Translations under genes and position numbers: made by a program
Shown: positions 1 through 12,433 of the stretch, in pieces
Layout of the letters: each line of letters opens with the position of its first letter
How positions within the stretch are numbered: position 1 is the stretch's first letter
Origin: Fomes fomentarius
Taxonomy: Eukaryota; Basidiomycota; Agaricomycetes; Polyporales; Polyporaceae
Reading direction: 5' to 3'
Assembly (NCBI GenBank): GCA_022606135.1
Contig: JABYQN010000007.1
Span: forward strand, 1,798,001 to 1,862,000
Length of the DNA: 64,000 bases
The notes under the pieces: generated by a model
What the model was told of the DNA's origin: nothing
What the model saw: only the letters and a program-made list of their open reading frames with translations
Database searches by the model: none

Positions 1-637
1 CTAGTACCCGCACTCAGCGCGCGATGTTGATAGGAAATGCACAATCCTGTGCTGGCATTGAATTGCAAGTTCGTCACCTCACTAATAGATCTGTGAGTAT
101 AGTTCAGAGCCACGACTCAGGGAGGCATCGCATCCTTCGCGAGGAGTATGGCGTGGTTTCAAGTTCTAGATACACCGGACAGTGCGTGTAGCAGCCAGTC
201 GCTGACCTCATGACTATGACTACTAATTATTCTCATTCGGACGCAACGCTCCGAATCCCCCACGCACTTTAACCCCCTTAGGCCTACTTACCTTCCCACA
301 CGGTGTAAAGCTCCCAAAGCGAGCGCCAGCTCGTGGAACGGCGTTTCCTCTTCCTGGCTGGTTGAGTCACCTCGATGCCCCAGAAAGCACCGAATACACA
401 TCCGGACGGTATACTGAACGCCAGGATGTTGGCTACCACTGATGACTTACGGTCGAACATCCCCCGTCCCGACCGAGGTCAAATCGACGGACCTCTATGA
501 AATATCGCTTTTTCACGTAATCTCAATTGATGAAGTAATATCGAGCTTTAGGGCTATGAGAGAAAGCGCTGGTACCTATCAGACACGGGTATGCGACGGG
601 ACACCTCTGAGCACTCATCTACTTACAAGACGAGTAG
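1..637. other. Intergenic, downstream of DUG2
   Basis: No coding pattern, splice-linked ORF, RNA gene or repeat is recognisable here. It lies beyond the stop codon of the minus-strand DUG2 gene and should hold its 3' UTR. The short ORFs present have no domain-like content. Confidence 0.5.
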
Positions 638-3600
638 TCATAGCTGGTCTGTCACTGTGCTAGTGCTCGTCTCCACGCGAGGTATGCCAGCGACGTTGGA
701 AAGAAAGCGCTCGACGACACGCTTGCCCCGCCGCAGGTTAGAAAGAGATATTCGCTCGTTAGGCAAGTGGGCTTGATCCTAGACATCCGAATGATAGAAG
801 GAATGAAAGTCACATACTCAGCAGTTGCACAGATGCCCAGACTAGAATCAGTGCGCACCGTACTCTGGCCGAGAGGAAGGTGGAGCGCGTGGCAAGCGAA
901 CTCCTTTTCGAGATACGGGATCGAAGGGATCGACTAGTATATAATGTCAATGCAGGCTGGAGCAAGCATGTAGTAGGCATATACTCACCCCTCCTTCGCG
1001 GATACGGAGAGGCTCCACAGACCACTCTCCACGAACAGCATCTTCGAGCGCGTGAAACCATGTATCGTCGAGATTGCCTAGCCACCAGTTGGCCTTATGG
1101 TCTATCGTTACCTAGATAGAGACGAGGGAGTTAGTGCGGGTGACATACATGATGCGGTCGAACAAGGGCGATTTACAGTGAGGTGGTTTGGGGACTGCAT
1201 CTTCTCGAACTGGGTCCGGAAGTGGTCCCGTACACTGGAGGCGATAGTTTCCAGGTCCTGATCTGGGACGATCCGCAAGGAAACGTGTGCGCGAACTTTG
1301 GACGGGATTACGGTAGAGTCTGCGGAGAATATGTGTCATTATTTTCTAGGGGTAGCAAAGACTTGAAGTCGCGTACTCCTGGGACCAGATACCTCGACGT
1401 TGTGGACCGTGAGCGAGGGCTCGCGCCAGCGCGCTGCAAGCAGTGAGGCTGGCGTCTGGGTAACGCTGGACAGGACCTTGTACGATTGCTTCTCGTCATC
1501 TGACAGAGGGCGGACACTGTCGTCTGATGAAGGGATCAGAAGCGATGCGAATGAAGCTGCACATGGTCTCTTACAGAAGTGGGGGATGGTAACCTTGTTC
1601 TGGTCGGTGGTCAGTGTGCCGAGCAGCTTCAGCCTACACAGACGTTTATCAACCGTATAACTCGTAGATAGACGCAACAGAGAGCATACATGTCAAGCAT
1701 AGGTTCGCGTGCGGCTCCGCCATCCACACCGGAGTGCAGGTCAGGGCCTGCGTTCGAGATCTTGTTTGCACATCAAAAGCTGTTCCGGAACCATCGCTCA
1801 GGCGGGTCACTGACCTCCACATTACAATGGATCACGCCACGTAAGCCATATGTAATGCACGGCGTATCCTCTGCTATCCACGTCGAATTACTGGGCACAG
1901 GTCAGTCGCATTAGCCGGAGGGAGAGCTCTCGACCACCTACCTGACAAGAATAGAGTCAATGGGACCGATCGCTTGCTACCAATGTCAGATACGGTGAGC
2001 CATAGTTTGTCTTGCTCTGACCAATCGCGTACTCACCTTGTGACGTTTGACCGTCTCGACGAAACCACCGCTTCCAGCCTCCTCCTCGCCTTCCACGAGC
2101 ATGACCAGGTCTACACTCAGCGCCCTTCGCGCGAGCAAATTTGCGGCGGCACATGCCACAGCCATGACGGGGCCCTTATTGTCGGTCGCACCGCGTCCAT
2201 ACAGATAGCCGTTCCGACCGGTCAGCGTGAAGGGATGGGACGTCCAGCCTTCTCGGCGCGCAGGAATGACGTCGTAGTGGCCATAGAAGAGAATGCGGTG
2301 CTTGGGGGTCGCGGTCTGCGCTCCGCGGAAGGTCGCGAGGACGAGAGGATTTGTGGTCTCGCCCGTCGGTAGCTAGGTGGACACTTGGCTTTCAGAGATA
2401 CCGACATTGGTGGGGTCGATGTGAAGCTTACCAGGGATGCGTCAGCGCCGAGCTGGGTGAAGCATTTGCGCAGCCATATCGCAGCCTGGCGGCAATCCTC
2501 CCTGTGCGCGAGCGAGTTGCTGACGCTCGGAATCGAGACTAGCTTCTCCAATGCGTGGACGAGGATATCTGCACGACGATCATCAGAGCGCGCACCATGT
2601 GACGCGGGTAGCCTAGACCGCACGCACCATTGATGCTTGAGATGTCGGCGTGTTCGCCAAATCCGTGAATATCTGATACAGTACTGGGGACGGGTGGCGT
2701 GATATCCCAGATCTGCGGATGGTGAGTTGGCCGAGAAGGGAAGGGAGACAAGAGGTGTGACGAACCTTGATCATGTCATCGTTACCACCTGTCACGAGCG
2801 CAAACCGGACCTCGTTCTGTGCAGACTCAGACTGAGACAGGCGAGTGATAATCGAGGAGAGGACGATGCCGTCGTGGCCGTCCCACGAGCCTGTCAGTTC
2901 AAATGCCGACGACCACCGCTGTGCAGTGATAGCGTACTGAGATGCTGCCCAAAATCACACGTCACATCCGTTGACACACCTGGAGCTCTCCGTTGGCTGA
3001 GCACACGTACAGATCCGAGTCCAACATTGACATTGACAGCACGTCCACGTTCTAGACCGGTCGGTGTCAGCGAACCATACAGAGTCCGGAGGCCAGCCAC
3101 GACTTGCCTCTACGACGAGCAGCGTGCGGACGAGCGTACGCGTCTCCAGGTCCCAAACCTTGACAAGACCGTCTTGACATCCCGCATAGACTGTGTCTCC
3201 ACGCACCGTCAGCGCAAGCACCGCCCCAGCCCCGCAGTCAAACGTATGCAGTAGCTGTGGTGCCGCGTCCCAGGTATTGTTCTCCGGGAGTTGCCATAGC
3301 TGTAATTGGCTGCGTGAGTAACCGAACCTACCCATCAATCCTCGTCGCCCACCCACCTTCACCGTCGAGTCGCCGCTCCCTGTAGCTAGCTGCAGATGGC
3401 GACCTTTGCCCGTCACGAATGGAACATCGTCGGACCCTTCACGGTTGCTTGGCAAGAGTGCCATACAGTACACATACCCATAATGCGCCGAGTAGACCAC
3501 ATGCTCCGGAGGGATATGCAAGATAACCACCGGAGCCTTGAGGACATCTCCTTGTACACAGGATTCAGGAGGAGTCCCGGACCCAGCACTAGACGAGCAA

Positions 3601-4524
3601 GCCTGAGGGGGCGTCGTCGAGAGGGCAGAGGATGGCAAGCAAGTGGCACAGGTGGGATTGCGAGCATCAAGGTCTGCAGGCCGTCGAGTATACTGAGGAT
3701 AACTGTCAAAGAACTTGTGCGCTTTGCGCGAAGTCGGAGTCGACCGGCCGCTAAAGCTATCGGTCGAAAGCGATGATGCACTAGATGAGAGCTCTGGGAT
3801 CGTGAATGAGAAGGAGAACCACTGCAGGGAGGTGTTTTGGCAGCCAATGTACAGAGTCTGTGTATGAGAGCACCACGCCAGTGATAGAAGATCGCCAGAG
3901 TCGGTTTCTCCATGTGGATGCAGGAGGAATAAAGGACACAAGGCATGGGTATCCCAGACCTAGAGCAGCCCGTCAAGCGGGGTAGTGCAACGTGATACTG
4001 ACACTGACGTACACGTATCGTACTGTCACCTGCATAAAACAAGCATGTGAGTCACTGATAGTGGGACTGATGCGAGGAGGTATTACGTACCAGATGCACT
4101 GAAAAGCCAGCGCTTTTCTGGAGCGTATTCGAGAGAGAGGATGCTTCCCGAGTGTCGCCAGACGGCTCTCAACCGGAGCGTTTCTTTGTCCCAAACCTAT
4201 GGCAGATAGTTTGAGCGCAAGGACATGGTCCTCGCGGCGCGGCAGGCGAGCACTTACACATATCTGACCGTCTTGGCTACCCGTGTAGATGTTGCGGTCA
4301 TCCGCAGCGACGCTGAGGACGGAGCTCTGGGCTTGTTGAAGCGAATGGAAGAGCTTTGGTTTCGACTGAACAGTGGAGGTGTGTCTGCTCAGCGAGGCTG
4401 GATAATTCAATGCAAACGGAAGACGAGGAGGCGATACATGAGGTGACAATTGTGGCGGTGCAGAGCACGGAAGGGAGGACATACGGTCAGGGATGACTGG
4501 AGACATGGGCCATCTGGCGGCCAT
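638..4524 (-). CDS. DUG2: DUG2: WD40-repeat and M20 metallopeptidase subunit of the glutathione-degrading complex
   Basis: Dug2 works with Dug3 in the cytosol to cleave the gamma-glutamyl bond of glutathione. The ATG at 4524 is followed by 19 exons that join in frame to 945 aa and a stop at 638-640; the yeast protein is of similar size. Residues about 60-500 contain WD40 blades ([53 protein letters not shown]). The rest is an M20 peptidase with metal-ligand motifs [16 protein letters not shown] and [10 protein letters not shown], and a terminal [19 protein letters not shown] block. The chain includes a 17-nt microexon (4029-4013) and one GC-AG intron (donor at 3107-3106). No lesion was found. 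A broken inverted copy lies at 25,308-28,159. The M20 family is certain; the name DUG2 rests on the WD40+M20 architecture. Confidence 0.9.
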
Positions 4525-4848
4525 GGCTGTTATATACTTGCGGTTGGGCTCAGGAAACAAATTCGGTTGTTAGGAACCGAGAGGGGGAATGGGAGCGAGA
4601 GGATTGGCAGGTGACGGTGCACGCGAGCGAGCTCTCGACTGGACTCTGCCACGCGACAGGCGCCCACGCGCGATCGAGGTCGTAGCTTGCGCAAACAAGG
4701 CGCAAATACGTATACGACAACTCTGGTCCATCCCAGTCGCACGCTCTATCGCCTCGTATCAGCCCCACACTGGCAATGACATCCTCTGACATGGCCGCCT
4801 CCCGCGGAGACGTAGAGCGAGAGCTGTTGAGTGCGGTTCCAGCGCCAG

Positions 4849-5349
4849 TCACGGTAATAACCGCGGGGCGATTCGTTCAACGTTAACGTTCCGTGTGATA
4901 GCAATGTCGCTGCACGTCGTTGGATCGTTCACGGCGCCCCTCCCCATCTGCTCGGAACCCAACTGGAGCTCGGGAGTTCCGCCACGAAATGCTCGCAGGA
5001 CATACTCTATAAGGAGAGGTGACTTAGGCTGAGCTGATAAGGACCGACAGGATGCCTTGGTACGGTAGGTGCAACCATTCAGATACATGTGGTAGACCAG
5101 GATCCTCGAAGGGGCGACAAAACGCGTCGTCGTCATATCGCTCTGGCGAGTATCTTCGCGGATGCAATGTGCGAGCTGTACGAGGATATCAGTGATGAGG
5201 AAAGCTGACAGCGATGTGCTCTTCTGCGTTGTGTATAAGCAGATGTCACCCCAATACACTGCGCTCGTACTTAATCCGCGTTTGCCGATGATTGCTTCAC
5301 GTGAATCTGTTCGTACCGTACCGTTTGTACGATACGTCATAAACGACAC
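4849..5349 (-). CDS. Hypothetical ORF of 166 aa, doubtful
   Basis: This is an open frame in the gap between DUG2 and the ABC transporter. I recognise no family. A central part (LSAFLITDILVQLAHCI) looks like an amphipathic helix, but composition is otherwise unremarkable. It could be an exon of a minus-strand gene together with the ORF at 6025-6651, or chance. Its upstream end is near bases with no convincing promoter. Confidence 0.2.
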   Translation of the reverse strand: MSFMTYRTNGTVRTDSREAIIGKRGLSTSAVYWGDICLYTTQKSTSLSAFLITDILVQLAHCIREDTRQSDMTTTRFVAPSRILVYHMYLNGCTYRTKASCRSLSAQPKSPLLIEYVLRAFRGGTPELQLGSEQMGRGAVNDPTTCSDIAITRNVNVERIAPRLLP

Positions 5350-6024
5350 TTGATCATGTCGAAAGAGCCACTAACCACTCGATACTTGATCTGACACGCA
5401 TACGGAGCGACTTGCAATACGTTACTTATCACTGTCAAGTGTACAGCAACTCGCACGCCCCGAACCTGCTGCGGGATACATGACATAACTGACCTATCTG
5501 TACTTTGGCAGCAAAAGTGAGATGTACTTCCATCGTACTACTGTCTCCCTGCTACGCTTATCGAGGACATGGTATGTGGCCCAGTAGTGCTCGACCGTGA
5601 GTTTGAATTTCCATGGAGCTTACACAAAGATCTGCAGCGTGATCGTCGACGGTGCTAGTTCGGCGTCATCGAAGTACGACGTCGTATCGTGAACCCTCGG
5701 GGCAGGAATCGAGTGTCAAAATTGGAGAGACGACGTCGAGCAGTGTCGAAGAGAATGAGCGACTATGAGGGGTGTACTATTATAACCCAGACATATGATG
5801 ATGCAGACGATGATTCGGCCTGTTGATAGCGATGCGGCTGTGTCCCCGTACAATGCGGAAGCAGAAAAATCAGGAACGCAGAGTACATATGTATGTGGCG
5901 CAGAAATGGAGACCTCGAGCGCTAGTCCGTGCTAGTAGATATGATCGGGCTCGGCGCCACATTGGCGGGGAGCGGGGAAGAGTGAGGAAGAGTCACGGCC
6001 TGAGCCTCTGACTTCCAGCATCCG
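5350..6024. other. Gap between two doubtful ORFs, nothing recognised
   Basis: I see no credible exon, RNA gene or transposon motif here. It may contain introns and exons of an unidentified minus-strand gene, but no splice chain could be built. Confidence 0.35.
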
Positions 6025-6651
6025 CTAACTAGATCTTCGCGGGAGAAGCTCCAATACCTTCGAGATCATCGTGACGTCCGTAGACAATGCAAACGGAATG
6101 GTCGGATCGACCATCGGGGGCTGACGAGACTGTCCATGAGCGGACCACGAGGTAGCGAGTTTCAAGGGATATTGAATGCAGGAGTTAGGATCGAGAACCT
6201 GAGAGAGAAGATCATCTCGAAGTGACTGGAAGCTGGCTACAACGTGCATGGGGCAGTGCAGGACTAAACGTTCGCGAAGAACGCATGCACGGCAACAAGA
6301 GTGTGTATACCTAGGCCACAGTGCTAGCGTTGGATTCGGATGCGTGGCAGTCTGGCAGACGGACAGGTGACTGGAGCCTGAGAGGATTTGAGTCAGAGCC
6401 GAAGGGATTCGAGTCAGGGCCGGAGCAGTCGTTTGAGTCAGTACTTGGTGATGCGTTTCGTTATAGGGGCGATGATGAAGCGTGCTCGAGAATCGACGAG
6501 ATGGGCGCTGTGACAGGCGACGCGCAATCGGCAATGCACTCAGCTCCCCCATCTCCGATTGGTCCGGACATTGTACTTGATACTGCGGAGTACGAGGTGT
6601 ACTGGGCCCGTATACATACATAACATACAGATGCAGGCTGGTGCGAGACAA
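6025..6651 (-). CDS. Hypothetical ORF of about 208 aa, unrecognised
   Basis: An open frame with no family I recognise. The N-terminal half is Ser/Thr/Pro-rich. The C-terminal third has a helix-like stretch (VVASFQSLRDDLLSQVLD) and some order. Possible internal introns exist, for example a donor-like GTACTG after CACCAA and an acceptor ending CTCTCAG, so the true gene may be spliced differently. On the opposite strand near 6370-6450 a motif of about 22 bp (consensus RTTYGAGTCAGRRCC) occurs three times imperfectly, and that repeat could be inflating the ORF. Confidence 0.25.
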   Translation of the reverse strand: MSRTSLHLYVMYVYGPSTPRTPQYQVQCPDQSEMGELSALPIARRLSQRPSRRFSSTLHHRPYNETHHQVLTQTTAPALTRIPSALTQILSGSSHLSVCQTATHPNPTLALWPRYTHSCCRACVLRERLVLHCPMHVVASFQSLRDDLLSQVLDPNSCIQYPLKLATSWSAHGQSRQPPMVDPTIPFALSTDVTMISKVLELLPRRSS

Positions 6652-7163
6652 GTCAGAACACGTTTGTTGACCGGTGGTTATGGGAGTCGGAGAGAGGAAG
6701 AAAGCAGAGCGACTGGAGTGCTATAAGCCTGCTCTGCTATAGACGCGAACGCAGTAGGGGATGATCAGGGCGCGGGCCGTGGACGCCGTGGTTCCGCCCA
6801 CGTAAGGCGATACAGTCAGCGTAAGACGTTGTTTGTTGGGCGTCTACAGCCCTCGCCGTGGCGAACGCTGGCCAAAGAGCTCGAAAGAGGTGGATCGGAC
6901 ACTTGATGTTCCCCTATGAGTCGCCCATCGGCCACGGCGGGTGCTCTGAGCGAGAATGCAGCCGGAGAAGGGCCCAGGAGAGAGGATCGGAGGGCCAGAA
7001 GAGACGCCCAGCTGAGAGGGCGCGTAATAGTCGTTTATATACGCTCGGCGCGGTTTCCCTGGCTGCACTTGCGTCGCCCGACAACGCTTGTCCCCTTCCG
7101 CTTCTGCTAAATAGCCTCCCCTCGCTCTTCAGAATTTAGCCGCGGTCTCTTTCTTTCCCCACT
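6652..7163 (+). promoter_or_regulatory. Upstream region of the ABC transporter
   Basis: This interval immediately precedes the transporter ATG at 7164. A TATA-like stretch (GTTTATATACG) lies near 7031-7041, about 125 bp upstream of the ATG, followed by pyrimidine-rich tracts typical of fungal core promoters. No drug-response element could be named with confidence. Confidence 0.4.
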
Positions 7164-10100
7164 ATGGCGGCCAACTCGCCTACTCCCTCTTCATCCGACC
7201 ACAAGTCCCATGTCTCCCCTGCTCCCAAGAAAGGCTTCTTCTCCCGCAAGCACCCCAAGCCGGTAGATGACCCCGTCCACGATGAGAAGCACAACGATGC
7301 CGTCGTCGACACCGCTGCTCCTGCCCCCGCAAAGCAGACCACTCCGGTCTCCTTTGCCTCCCTCTTCAGGTCAGTCCCCCTTCCTCTCATCTTTCTCACT
7401 CTTCACCCCACCAATACTCGTCCTCCCCTCCCTCCTCCAGGTTTGCGACAAAGTTCGAGCTTACCATGGACTTCATTGGCCTCATCGCTGCAGCTGCTGC
7501 AGGCGCCTCCCAGGTTCGTTCCTCATCTTCCTACAGTTCAAATCACACTCTCTAATCTCCTCTCGATGTTTTCCCAGCCGCTTATGTCCCTCCTATTCAG
7601 TCGTCTCACCCAGGACTTCATCTCCTTCGGCACCACCCTCATGCTTATGCAGACTGACCCTGATCCTGCCGAACGCGAAAAGTACGCTCAGCAGTTGCCC
7701 GCTGCAGCCGCTGCTTTCAAGCACTCAGCAGCCAACAACGCCTCTTACCTCGTATACATCGGTACGTTTCCCTATCTCCAGGTTTTTTTCGAGTCCTCTT
7801 CCCAATCCCCTCCACTCAGGTCTCGGCATGTTCCTCTGCACCTACACCTACATGGTTGTCTGGGTCTACTCCGGTGAAGTCAATACAAAACGTCTTCGTG
7901 AACGTTATCTCCGCGCCATCCTTCGTCAGGATATCGCCTATTTTGACAACGTCGGTGCAGGTGAGGTCGCAACCCGCATTCAGACAGACACTCGTACGTG
8001 CTTTTCCGCCCTTGTCATCACCGAGCTACCTCTCACCTATCTCGCCTCCTCAGACCTCGTCCAGCAAGGTACTTCAGAAAAGGTCGCCCTTGTGGTTAAC
8101 TTCCTTGCTGCCTTCGTCACCGGTTTCGTCCTCGCCTATGTCCGTTGCTGGCGTCTTGCTCTTGCCATGTCCGCCATGCTGCCCTGCATCGCCATCACCG
8201 GTGGCGTCATGAACAAGTTCATCTCCACTTACATGCAACTCTCTCTCCAGCACGTGGCCGAGGGCGGTACTCTTGCTGAAGAGGTTATCTCCACCGTTCG
8301 TACCGCTCAGGCATTCGGCACACAGCGCATTCTTGCAGACCTTTACGATACTCACGTCCACAAGAGTCGCGCAGTCGACCTCAAGGCTGCGGTCTGGCAC
8401 GGTGCTGGTCTCTCCCTCTTCTTCTTCGTCATCTATGGTGCCTACGGCTTGGCTTTCAGTTTCGGTACTACACTCATTAATCGTGGACAAGGTTCGTTTT
8501 ATACCTTATATTTATCTCTCATCTCCCTCCTGACGCGCGTTCCACAGCTACTCCCGGCGAAATCATTAATGTTATCTTCGCTATCCTAATTGGTTCTTTC
8601 TCCCTCGCCCTTCTCGCCCCTGAGATGCAGGCAATCACTCAGGCTCGTGGTGCCGCTGCTAAGCTCTACGAGACTATCGATCGTGTTCCGACCATCGACT
8701 CGGCTTCTCCCGATGGCCTTAAGCCCGAGAAGTGTATCGGTGAGATCACCTTTGAGCACATCGACTTCAACTACCCCTCCCGTCCCAACGTGCCCATTGT
8801 CAAGGACCTCTCTATCACTTTCCCCGCTGGTAAGACCACCGCCCTTGTCGGTGCCTCCGGTTCGGGCAAGTCTACGGTCATATCCCTTGTCGAGCGCTTC
8901 TACGACCCTTTGGCTGGATCTGTCCGGCTCGATGGCGTTGACCTTCGCGATCTCAACGTCAGGTGGCTTCGCTCGCAGATTGGGCTTGTGTCGCAAGAGC
9001 CCACGCTGTTTGCCACCACCATCAAGGGCAATGTTGCGCATGGTCTGATTGGTACCATTCACGAGAACGCCTCCGAGGAGGAGAAATTCAAGCTTATCAA
9101 GGAGGCATGTGTCAAGGCGAACGCAGATAGTTTCATCACGAAACTCCCTCTCGGCTACGAAACCTTGGTCGGCGAGCGTGGTTTCCTGCTCTCCGGCGGT
9201 CAGAAGCAGCGTATTGCTATCGCGCGTGCCATCGTCTCGGACCCGCGTATCCTGCTTCTTGACGAGGCCACCTCCGCACTAGACACGCAGAGCGAGGGTG
9301 TTGTGCAGAACGCTCTCGACAAGGCCGCCGCTGGACGTACTACCATCACCATCGCCCATCGTCTCTCCACCATCAAGGACGCGGACTGCATCTATGTCAT
9401 GGGCAACGGTCTCGTCCTCGAGTCTGGCACGCACGAGGAGCTGCTGCGCGACGAGAACGGCGCGTACGCGCGTTTGGTGCAGGCTCAGAAGCTCCGGGAC
9501 GCGCGAGAGAAGCGTACGCTCGACTCGGACAGCGACACCGCGGCGTCGGGCGAGGATCAGGAAGCTGCTCAGAAGGAGGCTGCGGACGAGGTCCCTCTTC
9601 AGCGCCAGAAGTCCGGCCGCTCCCTCGCCAGCGAGCTAATCGAGCAGCGTCTGAAGGACGTCCCGGAGAAGAAGGACGATTACTCGTTGTACTACCTCTT
9701 CAAGCGTCTTGGATACCTCAATCGCGATGCGTGGAAGCACTACCTGTTCGGTACCATTGCAGCCATCTGTAACGGCGCGACCTATCCCTCGTACGGTATC
9801 ATCTTCTCCAAAGGTCTCAACGTGTTCCAGGAGACTGACAACCACAAGCGACGCCACGATGGAGACCGCATCGCGCTGTACTTCCTCGTCATCGCGCTGC
9901 TGTCTATGGTTGCCATTGGCTTCCAGAACTTCCTGTTCGCGTCGTCTGCTGCTCAGTTGACGGCAAAACTGCGCTCGCTTTCGTTCCGCTCGATCCTCCG
10001 CCAGGACATCGAGTTCTTCGACCAGGAAGAGAACAACACCGGTCAGCTCACGTCGACGCTCAGCGACAATCCGCAGAAGATCAACGGTCTTGCCGGTATC

Positions 10101-11709
10101 ACGCTCGGTGCCATTGTGCAGAGTGTTGCGACCCTCATGATTGGCTCGGTCATCGGTCTCTCGTTCAACTGGCAGGTCGGTCTCGTCGGTATTGCCTGCA
10201 CGCCCGTACTCGTCTCCGCGGGTTATATCCGTCTTGTACGTGCTCTCTCTCTCTCTACATATGTTTGTACCGGTTGGTGTTTCGTGACTGACAGAATCTA
10301 TCACACCACAGCGCGTCGTCGTGCTCAAGGACCAGCAGAACAAGAAGGCCCATGAGTCGTCCGCGCAGCTGGCGTGTGAGGCGGCTGGGGCTATCCGCAC
10401 CGTCGCGTCGCTTACGCGTGAGGACGATTGCTGCGATCTGTACAGCAAGTCACTCGAAGAGCCGCTTCGTCGGTCGAACAGGACGGCGATATACTCCAAC
10501 GGCATCTTCTCGCTCTCCCAGTCTATGGCCTTCTTCGTCATCGCGCTCGTGTTCTGGTACGGTTCGATCCTCGTCGCGGACCTCAAGCGGACGACGTTCC
10601 AGTTCTTCATCGGCCTGATGAGTACGACGTTCTCCGCGATCCAGGCGGGCAACGTGTTCTCGTTTGTGCCCGATATCTCGTCCGCGAAGTCCGCGGCGTC
10701 GGATGTGATTAGGCTCTTGGACTCCCAGCCGGAGATCGATGCGGAGAGCCCCGAAGGAAACGTTCCGAAGGATATCCAGGGTCGCATTCGGTTCGAGAAT
10801 GTGCACTTCAGGTACCCGACGCGGCCTGGTGTTCGAGTGCTGCGCGACTTGAACCTTACGGTCGAGCCCGGCACGTATGTCGCCCTCGTCGGTGCTAGTG
10901 GATGCGGGAAGAGTACGACTATTCAGTTGATTGAACGGTTCTATGACCCGCTTGCGGGTAACGTGCTCGTGAGTGTTTGCGTTGTCTTGGTTGGGTTGGG
11001 CGGTACTGACATGAGGGGGTATGCCTGTCTGTAGCTTGACGAACAACCGATCACAGGGTACAACGTTGCTGAGTACAGGAAAAATATTGCTCTGGTGTCT
11101 CAGGAGCCGGTGTGTATATCTGATCGTCGGTTTCGTGCGGTTGTACTGACGTAGACACTCGCACAGACGCTCTATGCCGGTACTGTTCGCTTCAACATCT
11201 TGCTCGGTGCGACCAAGCCCAGGGAAGAGGTCACACAGGAGGAGATCGAGGCCGCGTGTCGGAATGCGAACATCCTCGACTTTATCCAGTCGTTGCCTGA
11301 TGGGTTCGACACTGAAGTCGGTGGCAAGGGTTCGCAGTTGTCTGGTGGTCAGAAGCGTACGTCTATCTCCTTCGCTTGGACAACGTGAGCCTTACTGATG
11401 TCCGTGTTTGTAGAACGTATCGCCATTGCGCGTGCGCTCCTCCGGAATCCCAAGGTTCTGCTCCTCGACGAGGCGACATCTGCGCTCGACTCCAACTCCG
11501 AGAAGGTCGTGCAAGAGGCACTAGACCAGGCGGCCAAGGGTCGGACGACGATCGCGATCGCGCACCGTCTGTCGACGATCCAGAATGCGGACCGCATCTA
11601 CTTTATCAAGGACGGCGCGGTGAGCGAGTCGGGCACTCACGACGAGCTGCTCGCGCTCAAGGGCGGATACTACGAGTATGTCCAGCTGCAGGCGCTTAGC
11701 AAGAAGTAG
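7164..11709 (+). CDS. Full-size ABCB (P-glycoprotein/MDR-type) transporter
   Basis: An ATP-driven exporter with layout TMD1-NBD1-TMD2-NBD2, probably in the plasma membrane, exporting hydrophobic compounds or lipopeptides; the substrate cannot be read from sequence. Ten exons (7164-7369, 7441-7513, 7578-7761, 7820-7993, 8054-8491, 8548-10235, 10312-10968, 11035-11109, 11167-11356, 11414-11709) sum to 3981 nt, giving 1326 aa, which is typical of the family. NBD1 has Walker [10 protein letters not shown], signature [15 protein letters not shown], Walker [13 protein letters not shown] and the switch HRLST. NBD2 has [24 protein letters not shown] (completed across the last intron) and [13 protein letters not shown] charged Ser/Asp/Glu-rich linker joins the halves near 9500-9660. 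All catalytic motifs are intact. A peptide-pheromone exporter role (Ste6-like) is a less likely alternative. Confidence 0.95.
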
Positions 11710-12433
11710 ATGCTCGGACAAACTCTATCATTTATTTGATCCGGATCCCATAACCGTTACACTGTATTGCGGTTAGATGCCCCGCACTCCTCACTCTCCT
11801 CTGCTCCTCTCCTCTCCGCTGCATGTCATACATACGCTGACCATACACGAGACGCGTTGCTCGGCGTGTATCCTTAAGTGTTCTCTTAATTTCCTCTCTC
11901 CGTCCCCTCTCATCGCGCATCCCTCCGCCCCTGCATCACTATACATCTCCCCCGCATGTCGCTACATTTCCTCATCTCGCTCTACGCACCGCCCCCCGCC
12001 CGCCTTATTGTTACGACGCGTCACGAAGCGGTCATAACCGCCGCATGATCTGGTCCCCGTTTTCGTCTCTGGGCTTGTCCGGCTTGCTTTCACTCATGTC
12101 GTGTTTCGTGCGCGGTTTCTCGTTTTTACGTTCTGAAAGTTATTGGTAGTAGTCGCTATTGAGCACGTTGCGGAGTAGTATACCACCATCAGCACATCGA
12201 ATATAGAGAATACATTCGAGACTTGGATGGATGCCAGCGTGGTGGTTTCAATTGGGACATAAGAGTCATAAGATGGTCAAAGAGGGACAAATTCAGCAAG
12301 TTCGGAAATGGAAGTGTGACTCGGGTGTGACGGTTACGCGACGTCGCGCGGACGGGCGCCTGCGGAAGGAGACTTGTCGCGTCCTGCGGCTTGGACCATT
12401 CTGCCTCTGCCCTCGTCCTCGCCGTCCAGCGCG
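11710..12433. other. Intergenic between ABC transporter and SCC2
   Basis: Holds the transporter 3' UTR and the SCC2 promoter. Strongly C/T-rich from about 11,775 to 11,990, with no coding or repeat element. An in-frame codon could in principle start SCC2 slightly upstream at 12,374, but the ATG at 12,434 is preferred. Confidence 0.5.

Noticed and set aside
9636..10874. Minus-strand frame of 412 codons inside the ABC transporter
   Set aside because: It is exactly antisense to the NBD1-TMD2 coding region, where codon bias leaves the opposite strand open. The sense frame carries all catalytic motifs.
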